Part shown: positions 35,457 to 47,290 of the stretch, one piece after another
Layout: every line of letters starts with the position of its first letter
How positions within the stretch are numbered: the first letter of the stretch is position 1
NCBI GenBank assembly: GCA_963730305.1
Contig: CAVSRB010000003.1
Location: 1-64,000, forward strand
Source of the DNA: CAMYMQ01 sp963730305
Lineage (GTDB): Bacteria; Pseudomonadota; Alphaproteobacteria; Bin65
Direction of reading: 5' to 3'
DNA length: 64,000 bases
Program-made: the position numbers and the translations under genes
Notes under the pieces: model-generated
What the model was told of the DNA's origin: nothing
The model's database searches: none
The model's input: the letters and a program-made list of their open reading frames with translations, nothing else

Positions 35457-37720
35457 TTGCCCACCTCCTGCACCGCAACGCTGACCGGGTCGACGGAGCG
35501 CGGCAGGGTGAATTTCAGACGAAGGTCATCGCCAACGGATACGACCTTGTCGTGTGAGCACTTGCCCCCTAACGAGGCCCCGCACCCGGTACGCTCCGAG
35601 GCTGCCGGACATGCCACACGAAGCGGCCAGGACCGAACCCGACGCTTCGGAAGCGGAACAGTTTGGGATCGACGTGCTCGAGGGCCCACGTTCGCCAGCG
35701 GGCATGGATCAGGTAGGCGAGATCGGCAGGCGGGTCGGTGGAAAACGCATTGCAGGTCGCCAATGCCACGATCGGCCGGGCGACCGCATTGTCCAGCGCT
35801 ACGTAAAGACTACCCTGATGATGGCGTTGTCCGACAACCCCATGAGATCGGGAGAAGTCGACGCAATCTGCCGAGGCATAATCGAAGCGGACGGTTTCAA
35901 TCGCATCGCGGTGCTTCGATTTGCCACCGGCGCGGCCCAAGCAGCACGAAGCGCGTCTTGACGAAGCCGTCGGACATGGCCGCAAAGCGACTGGCGGTAA
36001 CCGGCGCGATCTCGAGCTGACTGACGTAGTCCAGCACCCGCTTCAGCGAGGCCAAGCTCTCCGCTCGCTCCGCGATATACAAATGGTAATAGACATTGAT
36101 GGGCGTGACCCGGAGTGGACGCCCGGTATTGCGAAGCGACTCGATCAGGCGCACGAAGGCCGAATAATTCCCCGTCCAGTTGGGCGTGTATATGTTCTCG
36201 TTGGCCTGAGAAGCATAGGGTTGCCAGAGACCTCCCACCCACCGGCCGTAAGGTGCGACAAAGGCATAGGATCGGAATATGCGGTCCATGCGCCCGTCGC
36301 CGCCATTGATACTGCGCAGCCCCGCACGCGCCGTCGCCGCGAGGGCCGCCCGAAACGGTGACGTATCACCCGACCATTGGAACAATCGAACGCGCTTACC
36401 CGGCAGCAGCAGACGATTGACAAATTCGGTCGAACCAAAGACCTCGAGCTTCAGGTTAAACGGCCGAACGGCATATGCGCGTGGCCGTCCATGGGCCGGA
36501 TCCAAACCGCCCTTCTTTGCAAGCTGCGGGGCGTATCGTTCATCTAATTTGTCCTTGAACACAGATTCGGCACGCGTCCGCCCGGGACGAAGCGGATATC
36601 TCTTTAAAAACGCCTTCTCCTTTTCCGGTTTGTAGTTGCGAAAGAAGCTCCACTGGAACGGATGACTTTGGGTGTGATTGCCTGCCTCGACGTTGGGCAA
36701 CCGAAAAATGAGACGGGCCAGGCGGAGATTTCGCTTGCTCCCGTACCATTTCGGATCGAGATCGCCGACCACCGGTCCGAGCGTTACGGGCAGGTCCACG
36801 TACCGCAAAAAAATTTCGCGATAAATGACCTCTGCTGCGTTCAGGCCCTCTTTGCGGAATTCCGCCTGGTGGGCAAGATTGCGCCAGCCGTCGCCATCGA
36901 TGTGACTATAGTAAAGCCGGCGGCCTGACATGGTCGTAATGTCGGGCTTGGGCATGCCCTGCGTAGCGAATGCGAGCCGGAAGTACCGAAACGGGTTGAG
37001 GTACCACGCCTTTAGAGCGGGCTTCATCTGGTAGTCTTCCAGGATGGCGAAATCCGTGCTGACGTAACCGCCCTCTGGCCCAACCACGATGACATCGTTG
37101 CGGATGTCATTTGTCGAAACGCTCAACAGCACAACCGAGTCATCCGACGCCGCCTGTACCCCAGCGAATTGTGGGAGTACGGGTGGCAAAGGTCGTTCGA
37201 AGTTCATAAATCGCTGGTCGCTGTAGGCGACACGCGCGTTGTAGGTCAGCTTGTGATATTTGGAGAGCCAGCGCACGCCGATGCGCGCCATCAGCCGGCG
37301 AAACTGCTTTCGCGCGGTCGCACTGAGCTTTCCAATGGGATCAAAGCCTGGGTGTCCCAGCATCACCAGTCGCCGGCCTGCATCCATCTGCCGGTGCAGC
37401 CAGTTCATGTAGGCTACGGGCGGGATCGCAACGCGGTCGGAAAAGCAGGTGATGATGCCCCGAGCGCCCGCCATCACATCGTCGTCTGGCAAGCCCTTGC
37501 TCAGATCGTGGTAGACGACGACCAACCCAAGATGGTTGAGCGGCATCTGGATGTACTCGTGCAAAATCGAGTTGCGGATGTCCGGTGTAACGGCACTGTG
37601 ATAGAGAGCGACGATCTTTCGTCGCACGAGCTTGTCGCCTCCCGCCACAGCGGGCGGAATCGCGACCAGCATCACCAGCGCTGCGTTGAGGGCGAACAAT
37701 CCGAGCTTCCACGATCTCAT
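35453..37720 (-). CDS. pelA: PelA-like polysaccharide deacetylase, frameshifted
   Basis: A periplasmic protein with a signal peptide (LGLFALNAALVMLVAIPPAV, cleavage after AVA). The deacetylase core has RLYYSHIDGDGWRN (metal-binding HxDGD) and VEAGNHTQSHPFQWSFF. PelA partially deacetylates Pel and, in Pseudomonas, also hydrolyses it with an N-terminal glycosidase domain. Here that domain is a separate gene directly upstream, overlapping by TGATG. One +1 base near 35950 shifts the frame after RFVLLG; it continues RAGGKSKHRDAIETVRFDYA and, after another shift, ends VAVQEVGK at 35453. Total about 755 residues. Confidence 0.78.
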
Positions 37721-38640
37721 CAGCGCGGCTCTCCGAGAACGCGGTCAAGGCCAATGACCGAAACCTGGGGCAGAAACCCATTCTTGCGCTGGAGTTCGTA
37801 TATGCGCGCCACCGTCGCCCTGTCGTCCGGGTCCCAGTAGTCGAGGGTCATAATGGTGATTTGCGGATTGCGCCGCTTTGCTGCCTTTAGCCAAGCGACC
37901 TGCTGACGGTACTCGGCTTTTGGCACGAGCCGATAGGCCTTCTTTGCGAAGTCGTAGCTGCCATAAACGCTTTCGCCGAGCACATAGTTGATCTTGTCGG
38001 CGACCTCGGGCAGGATTTCGTACGCGCGATTCATCATGATCGGGATGCACGGATAGTGCCGACGGATGGCTAGCACCAGTCGCGCGGCCGCGCGGGTCAT
38101 GCCGCGATAGCGCACCGGGTCGAGACGTTCGAGGTGTGCCGCGTCGTCGAGCGTATCGATGAAAACGCCGTGAAAGCCCTTATGGAGAATCGCCGGGATC
38201 AACTCTTCAAGCACGCGCTTCACCCATCTGGGATCGCGCAGGTCGACATACCGGCTGTCGGACCAATTCGGGTTGCTTCCCAGTAGCAAACCGTCCTTCT
38301 TCACCGCCGCATAGTGGGCGCGGTGTTGCTCTACTTCGCCGAGGCTGAGGTAGCCGATTAGGATCTTGCCGTGGTCGAGCAGCGGTCTGATCGGTGGGTG
38401 TTTCTGGCTGTCGAGAACGATCAGGTCGTACGGGTCGAACGCCTCCGGTGGCGCTTTGTCTGAATAGTAGACGGTCCAGCTCGAGACGGGCGGTGCGCAT
38501 TGCGGATCGATTGCAAGCGCGTGCGTTGACGTGAAAACTGCCGTCACCGCGACGATCGCCGACAGGTGTGCCAACCAAGGCCGCGCGACCGCGGCACGGC
38601 CGCATATATGGGAACGCGATCCTGTTGCGTCCTGATACAT
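37720..38640 (-). CDS. GH114/TM1410-like glycosidase, detached PelA hydrolase module
   Basis: A 306-residue protein with a probable signal or membrane segment (LSAIVAVTAVFTSTHALA) and an (alpha/beta)8 glycosidase domain of the endo-alpha-1,4-polygalactosaminidase type: SSWTVYYSDKAPPEAFDPYD, LIGYLSLGEVEQHRAHY and the acidic site HGVFIDTLDDAAHLERLD. In Pseudomonas a related domain forms the N-terminus of PelA and cleaves GalN-containing Pel. Splitting it off as its own gene while keeping it adjacent and translationally coupled to pelA (TGATG) supports the same function. Intact. Confidence 0.8.
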   Translation of the reverse strand: MYQDATGSRSHICGRAAVARPWLAHLSAIVAVTAVFTSTHALAIDPQCAPPVSSWTVYYSDKAPPEAFDPYDLIVLDSQKHPPIRPLLDHGKILIGYLSLGEVEQHRAHYAAVKKDGLLLGSNPNWSDSRYVDLRDPRWVKRVLEELIPAILHKGFHGVFIDTLDDAAHLERLDPVRYRGMTRAAARLVLAIRRHYPCIPIMMNRAYEILPEVADKINYVLGESVYGSYDFAKKAYRLVPKAEYRQQVAWLKAAKRRNPQITIMTLDYWDPDDRATVARIYELQRKNGFLPQVSVIGLDRVLGEPR

Positions 38641-38655
38641 GCCGGGCCCCGGGGC

Positions 38656-39596
38656 TCAGGCCGCAATCGAGGCTTTGGACAACACCAGTCGCCTTAGGCC
38701 GTCCGCAAATGACGTATCGGCGACAACGCCAAGGTGCCGGTTTAGCCGCGATGGGTCGCCGAACGACAACGGGATGTCGCCAGTCCGCGCGGGATGACGG
38801 GCGACCCGTGGACGTCTTGCAAAGAGGCGCGACAGCTCGTCGATCAGTTCGAGGAGGCTCAACCCCTTTCCGGTGCACACGTTGTATATGGGGTAGGCCG
38901 AATGCGCGCTCGCCATCGCGGCGATGAGGGCTCGGACGACGTCATGGACATAGACGAAATCGCGGACTTGGGTTCCTGGACCGTAGAGATCGAGTGGGAG
39001 ACCGCGACGGAACCGTTCGACGAAAATCGAGATTACGCCCGAATATGGAGAGCTTGGATCCTGTCGCGGCCCAAAAATATTGAAAAAGCGCAAGCCGACC
39101 GCCGGCACGCCAAACGCCTCCCGCGCCACGTGCGCGTGGAGCTCCGACGCCGCCTTGTCCGCGCCATAAGGCGATAAGGGGGCGTGGGGTGTTGCTTCGG
39201 AAAGGGGCATGGGCCCCGCGGTCGCCATAAATCGCCGCGGAAGAGGCGTACACGACCGGAACGGGGCCCCGCCCCGAAGGGTCTCGCGCGGAATCGAGCA
39301 CGTTGACCGTGCCACAGAGATTGGTTTGATTAGTCCCAGACCAATCGTTCAGCGACTTCGGCACCGAAGGCAATAGCGGCGAGATGAAAGCAGCCGTCCT
39401 TACCGGCCATGGCTGCACGGACCGTCGCGCGGTCGCTCACGTCACCCACGCGCAACTCGGCGCCGCGTGGGCAATTTTCTCTTTTGCCGGTGCTCAAATC
39501 GTCGAGAATGAGCACCGAATGTCCGTTCCCGAGAAGGGCATCTGCCAAGTGGGAGCCTACGAAGCCGGCCCCACCGGTAACAAGATATGTTGCCAA
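38656..39596 (-). CDS. NAD-dependent sugar epimerase (GalE-like), frameshifted
   Basis: First gene of the pel operon. The N-terminus MATYLVTGGAGFVGSHLADA holds the TGxxGxxG NAD site. A +1 base near 39370 shifts the frame within HLAAIA; the protein continues SVPKSLNDWSGTNQTNLCGT, then VVYASSAAIYGD. A further shift near 39225 leads to SPYGADKAASELHAHVA with the catalytic Tyr-x3-Lys, and to LRFFNIFGPRQDPSSPYSGV. An extended SDR epimerase of this kind could supply UDP-GalNAc from UDP-GlcNAc for Pel. About 310 residues in the corrected frame. It lies 15 bases before the hydrolase gene. Confidence 0.75.
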
Positions 39597-39909
39597 CGCT
39601 TTCCCCGTTATGCTCCATCGACCGCTGTCGCGGCGTCGTATGGTGCCCCCGTTGAACCGGCCCTAAATCTCAATTTGCGTTAAGCGGAACCCCCATAAGC
39701 ATGCCGTGAAGGTCTTCAGCCCCTCTCTAGGCGCACGTTGCTTCGGAAGCACCGCCACATTGTATTGTTCCGGATAGCACTGTCCCGGATGCGCCCTTTT
39801 CTTGCAGACCCAAAGCACCTTTCTGCATCACGGCCATGGACGTTCTGTATCGGCATCTCCATTACGGATAATCAGGTATAGACAATACTGAAGGCCGCGC
39901 CATCGATCG

Positions 39910-39963
39910 TTTAAGGGAATTTTAATCAGTAAAATTGTCATTTGATTTACCCCGAATTAGGGT
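39910..39963 (-). promoter_or_regulatory. conserved promoter block upstream of the pel operon
   Basis: Plus-strand reading: TTTAAGGGAA, TTTTAA, 22 nt, TACCCCGAATTAGGGT. It corresponds to 15869-15920 upstream of the amyloid operon with almost the same spacing and the same orientation. ACCC-N7-GGGT is nearly symmetric. Read on the minus strand, a TAAAAT-like -10 lies about 35 bases downstream of that site. The block is 314 bases before the epimerase ATG. Confidence 0.6.
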
Positions 39964-40459
39964 GGACGCGCCTGATTCCAGGGCGCCTTTGCTTGGTCTG
40001 CATCAGTCAAGCGGGGTTCGAGGCGGCTTGATATAATTGTTGACTGTATAGTTAACACATAATCGACCTTTCTTTGGCTATATTGTTAGTAATAAATAAG
40101 GCAAAATCCGAGAACATTTATTTATTGGTTAAGTAATCTCATTACCGTCACCCATTTAAGGTATACGAGCGATTATCGCAGCGAAAAAAGTGGATCTAAT
40201 GGGGCTGTTCGCCAGGCAAAACAGGCACGCGATTGACGCTCACGAAACAGTGTTTATATAGGTACTCATACGACATGGCTTGCCAGAATTAATGGATCAG
40301 ACAGGGATGGGGGTGGCAATGCCTTTCGCCGGGCGCTACCGCTCTTCTGACGATTTTGCCTCAAGATACGGCGGATCATTAAGTGCCATAGCCAGCTGGA
40401 TAACTAGAGAAATTAGGATTATTTTCCTGATAGGTTGGGTGCCTCAATATCGCCGCTGT
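39964..40459. other. AT-rich intergenic region
   Basis: Very AT-rich, comparable with the region before the intact LuxR-type gene. It contains CCCATTTAAGG at 40151-40161, an 11-base match to the left part of the amyloid-operon block, but without the second half. No gene is recognised. Confidence 0.45.
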
Positions 40460-40700
40460 ACAGGATGCAAGAGAAGCTGACGAATTTGCCCACGACGCCG
40501 GTGTGCGAAACAGGGGACGAAGAGCCCTGCGTAATCTTACCTTTGCACAATGCAAGATTAATGATGCCTACTCCGCCTTGAGCCGAAGCGCCCTCGACCC
40601 TGAGACGTCCGCTCAAAATGACACCGAGAGCAAGCGCCGGGTCTACAAGTTAACGCCGTCTGAAGCGCGTGTGTCTGCATTGATAGCGTGAGGCGAGCCT
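40460..40700 (+). pseudogene. remnant of a LuxR-type regulator (paralogue of 16495-17745)
   Basis: Two frames show the decayed C-terminal half of a paralogue of the intact regulator. MQEKLTNLPTTPVCETGDEE followed by PCVILPLHN aligns with the segment around VSAKCPITIVCEKDEGDYP. Then comes YKLTPSEARVSALIA, identical from LTPSE to the first helix of the HTH, directly followed by a stop codon (TGA at 40689-40691). The recognition helix is lost. Its position beside the pel promoter mirrors that of the intact copy beside the amyloid promoter. Confidence 0.65.
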
Positions 40701-41561
40701 GTTGGGAGCGTGGGGTCGCCGCTTGGGTCAACCTCCAGCTTCGTGCGAATGCCGCTTGAGAGGGGCTTTGATAAGTGCCCGCGGCAAGAGGCAAACCGAC
40801 TAGGGCGCGTACCCCGTTCCAGGATGGTGCCATGCGACATTGCCGGATGGACGGTCCGGTACTCTGCGACGCGGTGGTTCAGCCCAATACCCCGGGCCTT
40901 GAGGGCAGGCAAAGTCTTTGGTTCGATTCGAGATCGCCGGGCCCAGCATCGATCGCCGGCGAGAGTTGTCGCGCGACGCGAACGATGCGTCCCCCGTCGG
41001 AGTCTCGACTAATCACCGCGCAGCGGCGCCCTAAGTTTCCTGAGTATTCCCTCTCCGGGCGACGTCTTCAGCCGACTGTCCCCCACGGACACCGTCTGAG
41101 CTAATTTAGAAAGCCTCCTTCCGACGAAACGGGGGCCATGTCACCGTCGGATAGGCCCAACTAATGACGAAACCTCGACGCATCCGCCTGCAGCGACCCG
41201 CCGCAGTCCCACCCATGTGTTTGCAGCACAAGCACCAATGCAGAACCGAATTCGGAAAGGGCCGCCGCGACATGTAGGCACCTGCATTTCCTTGCTCCTT
41301 TCTCGACGGAGAAGGCACGTTTCCAATCTGGACAAGTGGTGCGTCGTAGTCGGGGTGGCCGACATTGACATGCCAACCATTGCACATTGAAATGAACGCG
41401 TCCTACTTGGGCAACATCGATGAAATACTCTGTCGGCAAGCTCCGGAAACGGGCACCGGGAGGGGAGAGCTAGTGAGGGGCGCACTATCCTGCCTAACAC
41501 TTCAAGCGCCTCGATAGCGACTGTCCGCAGCCGAACCGGCCCGCTTGGGTCGAGACAAAGG
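40701..41561. other. no recognisable gene
   Basis: About 860 bases between the regulator remnant and the TolC-family gene. Open stretches on the minus strand are shadows without family motifs. No clear repeat or RNA is seen. Confidence 0.45.
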
Positions 41562-43121
41562 ATGCGTCGCGCGCTCATCGTGATTGCCTCAGGCTTACTC
41601 ACCTCCTGCAGTGCGACAGGATCGGATACAAAGGCGGTCGGCTGGTTGGCCTGGATGGATCGATCGATGGCGACGACGTCGGCCAATGCGACGACGTCAG
41701 CCCAGGCGGCGATGTTGGATAAAAAATCAATGGACGATACGACGCCATCGGACAAGGTCGCGATATCCAATATAGCGACGACCTCAGGCGAGAAGACGCC
41801 TCCAGCCAAAACGGTGCCATCGCCCAACGTGGCATCAGAAAAACGACAAACGGCGCTGCGGCCGGCGCCCAAGCAGCCCCTGTCCAAGGCAGCGGCCCCC
41901 GTGACGACGCTTCGAGCGGCGGTCCTTCGCGCCACGAACCTACATCCGGTCGTTCGCGCGGCGTTGTCCCGCCTTGCATCCGCGAAAGCTCGTTCGCGAG
42001 TGGTGCGTGGCGCCCTGTTCCCGAGCGTCGACGTCGGCGCTAGCACCGGCGCTCAGCACTACCGGTCTCCATCGGACTCGGTTTACAGGGGCCAAACGCT
42101 CTGGCGCAACGAAGCAAGCGTCACCGCAACTCAGCTCATCTTTGACGGCTTCCAGACTTGGCACCGATACAAGGAAGCCAAATCCAACACGATCACAGCG
42201 CGGTACCGCGTCGCCGATGCCAAGCAGAAAATGGCCCTGGCTGCCATTGCTGCGTATATCGACGTATTGCGCAACCGTGAACTCGTTGCGATTGCGCAAC
42301 GCAACGTCGCAAACCATCGCGCAGTTGCCGGCACTGTCAGACGTATGGCACAGAATGGCCGAACCGACAGTGCAGACGTTGCGCAGGCGGCCAGTCGTTT
42401 GGCCCTTGCGGTCTCTGATTTGGAACTTCGAGAGGGCCAACTCAAGGATGCAGAGGCCCGCTTTATCGCCATTTTAAACGTCGAGCCGGGTCGGTTGTCT
42501 CCAGTTCAAATGCCCAGGCTACTGCGGCGCAAAACACTACAGCAAGCCTTGAAGGAGTTGCAAAATTTCAATCCGAAGGTCCGTATTGCACGGAGTGAAG
42601 TCAGGTCGAGGCGGCACGGTGTTAAAGGCACAAAGGGATTGTTCGTGCCGCGGCTCGATGTTGAATTGTCTGGACGAGTTGGTAGCGACTTGGATGGTGT
42701 CGTTGGCCGGACGGACGATCTTCGGGCACTTCTGAAGGTGAGCTGGAATCTCTATCGTGGCGGCGCAGATATCGCCAGGCGTCAGGAAGCCATCGCGAAT
42801 TTGTCGGCTGCTCAGCATGATGAGGCGGCGGCACGACGCGCTATTCGCGAACGTGTTTTGCGCGCCTTTGCGCTATTGAACTCGAATATCCGCCAACTTC
42901 GGGCAATGAAAAGTCGCGTCGTGGCGGCGGGTCGGGTGCTGAGGGCTTATATCGAACAATTCGACCTCGGTCGCCGCACTTTGCTGGACCGCCTCGATGC
43001 TCAGCGCGAGCTGTTCTTAGCTCGTGCCGAGCAAACGGATACGCGATACACAGTCTTGTTAAGTCACTATATTCTGCTGGCAGCGACCGGCGAATTGCTG
43101 AGCGCCTTCGACGTGAAGTAA
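41562..43121 (+). CDS. TolC-family outer-membrane efflux/secretion protein
   Basis: A 519-residue protein starting with a lipoprotein-type signal (MRRALIVIASGLLTSC, lipobox LTSC). Then comes a low-complexity Ala/Thr/Ser-rich stretch of about 90 residues, partly from an 18-base tandem repeat (GCGACGACGTCGGCCAAT), and two OEP domains. LRAAVLRATNLHPVVRAALS, GALFPSVDVGASTGAQHYRS, VTATQLIFDGFQTWHRYKEA and NLYRGGADIARRQEA are typical of type I secretion TolC/AggE-like proteins. It forms a trimeric outer-membrane channel. No adaptor or ABC transporter gene is adjacent. Because pelC and a PelB barrel are missing nearby, it is a possible but unproven exit channel. Confidence 0.8.
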   Translation: MRRALIVIASGLLTSCSATGSDTKAVGWLAWMDRSMATTSANATTSAQAAMLDKKSMDDTTPSDKVAISNIATTSGEKTPPAKTVPSPNVASEKRQTALRPAPKQPLSKAAAPVTTLRAAVLRATNLHPVVRAALSRLASAKARSRVVRGALFPSVDVGASTGAQHYRSPSDSVYRGQTLWRNEASVTATQLIFDGFQTWHRYKEAKSNTITARYRVADAKQKMALAAIAAYIDVLRNRELVAIAQRNVANHRAVAGTVRRMAQNGRTDSADVAQAASRLALAVSDLELREGQLKDAEARFIAILNVEPGRLSPVQMPRLLRRKTLQQALKELQNFNPKVRIARSEVRSRRHGVKGTKGLFVPRLDVELSGRVGSDLDGVVGRTDDLRALLKVSWNLYRGGADIARRQEAIANLSAAQHDEAAARRAIRERVLRAFALLNSNIRQLRAMKSRVVAAGRVLRAYIEQFDLGRRTLLDRLDAQRELFLARAEQTDTRYTVLLSHYILLAATGELLSAFDVK

Positions 43122-43139
43122 GCGGTTAGCCGCGCGGTA

Positions 43140-43960
43140 GGCACTGTCAGAGCAAATTGCGTACGGGGGCGCATAGGGTACTCCTAGGGCATTGACACAT
43201 TGACCGCCGCGGTAATCGAAAAGTCGACGGTGACCCGGCTCGAGGCGGCAAGCCAACTCTGCCTGACAGCGAATTCATCCGCGCGAAACCGTTTGAAAAT
43301 GCGGCGCGATAGGAAATGGCGTTGGACGTTGAAGGCATTGTAGACGGCGGCATGGATACACATGAAGCGTTGAGCCGATCACGGTGACTTGAAGCGCTGC
43401 TGCTTGCGTTCGCGTCTTCAAATGGGCTGGTATGAGTTCTTGGCCCGATTGTTTGCGCATGGCCCCTGATCATGGATCGCAAACAGGCGCTCGTTGCGGC
43501 TGGCAACAGGATGGGATTTGAGTTTGACCGTGGTGATCCGCTTGGGCGCAAAATTCCGCTTCTTCAATAGCTTGCGCAGCAGCTTTCGCGCCGATCGAGC
43601 GCAGCGTAGGGGCTGGACCAGGAAATCGAGCACTTCACCTTCGTCGTCGACCGCCCGCCAGAGCCAGTATTTCCGGTCACGGATTTTGAGGACCAATTCA
43701 TCGACGTGCCAGCGAGCATTGGCTCGTGGACGGCTACGCCGCAGATTGCTGGCGAACAGGCGGCCAAACTTCAGAAACCAGCGCCGAACCGTCTCGTTCG
43801 AAACATCGATACCCCGCTCTGCCAGCAAATCCTCAACGTCACGAAAAGACGGCGTGAACTGGGCATTGGCCAGATCGTCTTCGCATCGAACTCAATCGTC
43901 AAGCTCGTTTCCCGGCTCCTCGGCCAGGCGTCGGACCAGACAACTGAATTAGGCGCCGCA
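43140..43960 (-). pseudogene. IS6-family transposase remnant
   Basis: Pieces in order on the minus strand: FRDVEDLLAERGIDVSNETV, then RRWFLKFGRLFASNLRRSRP, ANARWHVDELVLKIRDRKYW (first Asp), VDDEGEVLDFLVQPLRCARS, and after a frame change VYNAFNVQRHFLSRRIFKRF. The N-terminal helix-turn-helix region is missing or unreadable. The last 170 bases are homologous to positions 1-199 of this window. Confidence 0.75.
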
Positions 43961-44198
43961 ACCTTGTCGGCCGCGATCTCTTTCAAGCGCTGCGGCGTTG
44001 AAGCGAAGCTGCTGATGTGCACGGGCTATGGTCCGACGCCTTTGCCCAACTAGCTCTTGATCGAAACCATTACAAACGTACATCGCTGGTTCCGAAGCCT
44101 GATCGACGGGACGCACCGATCGATTCAGGACTGGCTACCTGCGAGCAGATCCATTCGTCTGAAATCAGGCTGGTGCTTCCCCTCGTTTTCCTCGCGCG

Positions 44199-44315
44199 GG
44201 CATCACCGAAGCGATCCTGGAAGGCCGTCATCCTGTCGAACTAACGTCGCGCGATTTGAGACGGCTGACCGATCTGCCAGAAGACTGGGCCGACCAACGG
44301 CGCCTCTTCAGCTAA
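44199..44315 (+). pseudogene. C-terminal remnant of a second serine recombinase
   Basis: The frame GITEAILEGRHPVELTSRDL, then RRLTDLPEDWADQRRLFS and stop, corresponds to the C-terminus of large serine recombinases; the more complete gene ending at 47009 has AIKIILADKHPLELTATRLG at this place. Upstream and downstream no further part is readable. It points to an earlier element of the same type. Confidence 0.55.
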
Positions 44316-44499
44316 GCTGCCGCGCGACTTGCGCAAAATCCTGGTCACCGAAATCCGCCGTCAGAGACTATCCCGAGAAATACGCCCGATTTGTCTCTGA
44401 GAGACCGTCTCTAACGCACAGTTCGGCGTCACTTGCCGTCTAAGTCGTGGAAACGACGGCAAAAGCCAGAGACAGGAATATTTCGTGCAAAGAATTAAA

Positions 44500-44545
44500 T
44501 GGTCGAGCCGAGGGGAGTCGAACCCTGGACTAGAGTTTGCAAATT
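44500..44545 (-). other. tRNA 3'-end-like fragment
   Basis: On the minus strand it reads GTCCAGGGTTCGACTCCCC then TCGGCTCGACCA, similar to a T arm plus acceptor strand plus CCA of a tRNA or tmRNA. The T stem does not pair perfectly and no matching 5' half is present. It may be an attachment-site remnant of an integrated element. It precedes the DUF2924/recombinase pair. Confidence 0.35.
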
Positions 44546-44758
44546 GCCTGATTTTTCTTACGTGAGTTCAATGAGTTAAAAGGCCGGAAAGTAACCGGAG
44601 ATTGCCTTTTCGACTGGACTTCCACACGCAACAGAGCGGTACTGGGTGCGACCAAGGGCTTGAGAGCCCCGCCGCCCTGCCCCGCCGGCATCGGCTCCGG
44701 GGCTTCGGGCGGTCGGAGGCCGCGCAACGAGCGCGGCCCAAAAGACCGGAGCCCTCAA

Positions 44759-45297
44759 ATGCCAAATGACCAATTTGAGCCATCGCCCGTTTCGCGGTGC
44801 GACAGCCACGCTTCTGGCGCGGGGAAGAAGGACGCAGACGTCGCTTCGCGCCTCCAGGCGCTCAAGGACATAGACAACATGGCCCTGCGGGAGGAATGGC
44901 GCCGCCTCTACCGCGTGGCGCCGCCCAATACGGATCCGCCGTGACTTGCTCATTCTCGCGGTTGCCTGGAAGATCCAGGAACAAGCTTTCGGCGGTCTGA
45001 GTGTCGCCACCAAGCGTCGCCTTGCCGAACTGGCGGACGGCAACGGCCGGAGCGCCAAGGGTGAGGAATCGCAGACAGCGCGCCTCAAACCCGGCGCCAG
45101 GCTGGTTCGCGAATGGCAGGGCCGGACGCACACGGTCACGGTGACCGAGGATGGCTTTCACTGGAACGGCATGACGTGGCGCAGCCTGACGAAGATCGCC
45201 GGTGAGATTACCGGCAGCCACTGGTCGGGCCCGCGCTTCTTCGGCCTCAAGGGAAGCCGCGCAGACACCAAGTCGGATGGGCATGCTGGAGCGTGTG

Positions 45298-45308
<11 letters not shown>
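44759..45308 (+). CDS. DUF2924 protein, one frameshift
   Basis: DUF2924 proteins of unknown function are typically encoded just before a large serine recombinase in integrated elements of alphaproteobacteria. The N-terminal part has LKDIDNMALREEWRRLYRVA. One extra base near 44940 (CCGCCGTGAC) shifts the frame to DLLILAVAWKIQEQAFGGLS, ATKRRLAELADGN, LKPGARLVREWQGRTHTVTV, GMTWRSLTKIAGEITGSHWS and GPRFFGL. The stop overlaps the recombinase start by a few bases, which indicates coupling. About 180 residues in the corrected frame. Confidence 0.75.
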
Positions 45309-47009
<1,701 letters not shown>

Positions 47010-47018
47010 ACAAGAAGC

Positions 47019-47035
47019 GCCCAAGAACTCTGGGC
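47019..47035 (+). terminator. possible terminator after the recombinase
   Basis: Hairpin GCCCA-N7-TGGGC followed by CTTTG ten bases after the stop codon. The stem is short, so this is a weak call. Confidence 0.35.
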
Positions 47036-47290
47036 CTTTGAAGCGCCGTCCGACTGGGTGGCGCTCTCTTGCCGGAACTAGTAGCTCAACGCTGCCGCCG
47101 CCCTGAGTTGGCGTACCACCGAAATCCGTATTCAAGACTTAGGGACGTTCCGCGGTCTGGTTGGGGCACCACCACAGTCTCTCCGGCACCCTTGCGCTGC
47201 TGGTATTCCGCTAACACGCGGAATTGACGGCACAAAATGGCACCAGGAAAGACTCAAAAAATCATTCTATATCAATGCCTTAAAGAGTGG

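Noticed and set aside
41141..42046. 301-codon minus-strand frame overlapping the TolC-family gene
   Set aside because: Shadow of the plus-strand gene; its content reflects the Ala/Thr-rich repeats read in reverse.
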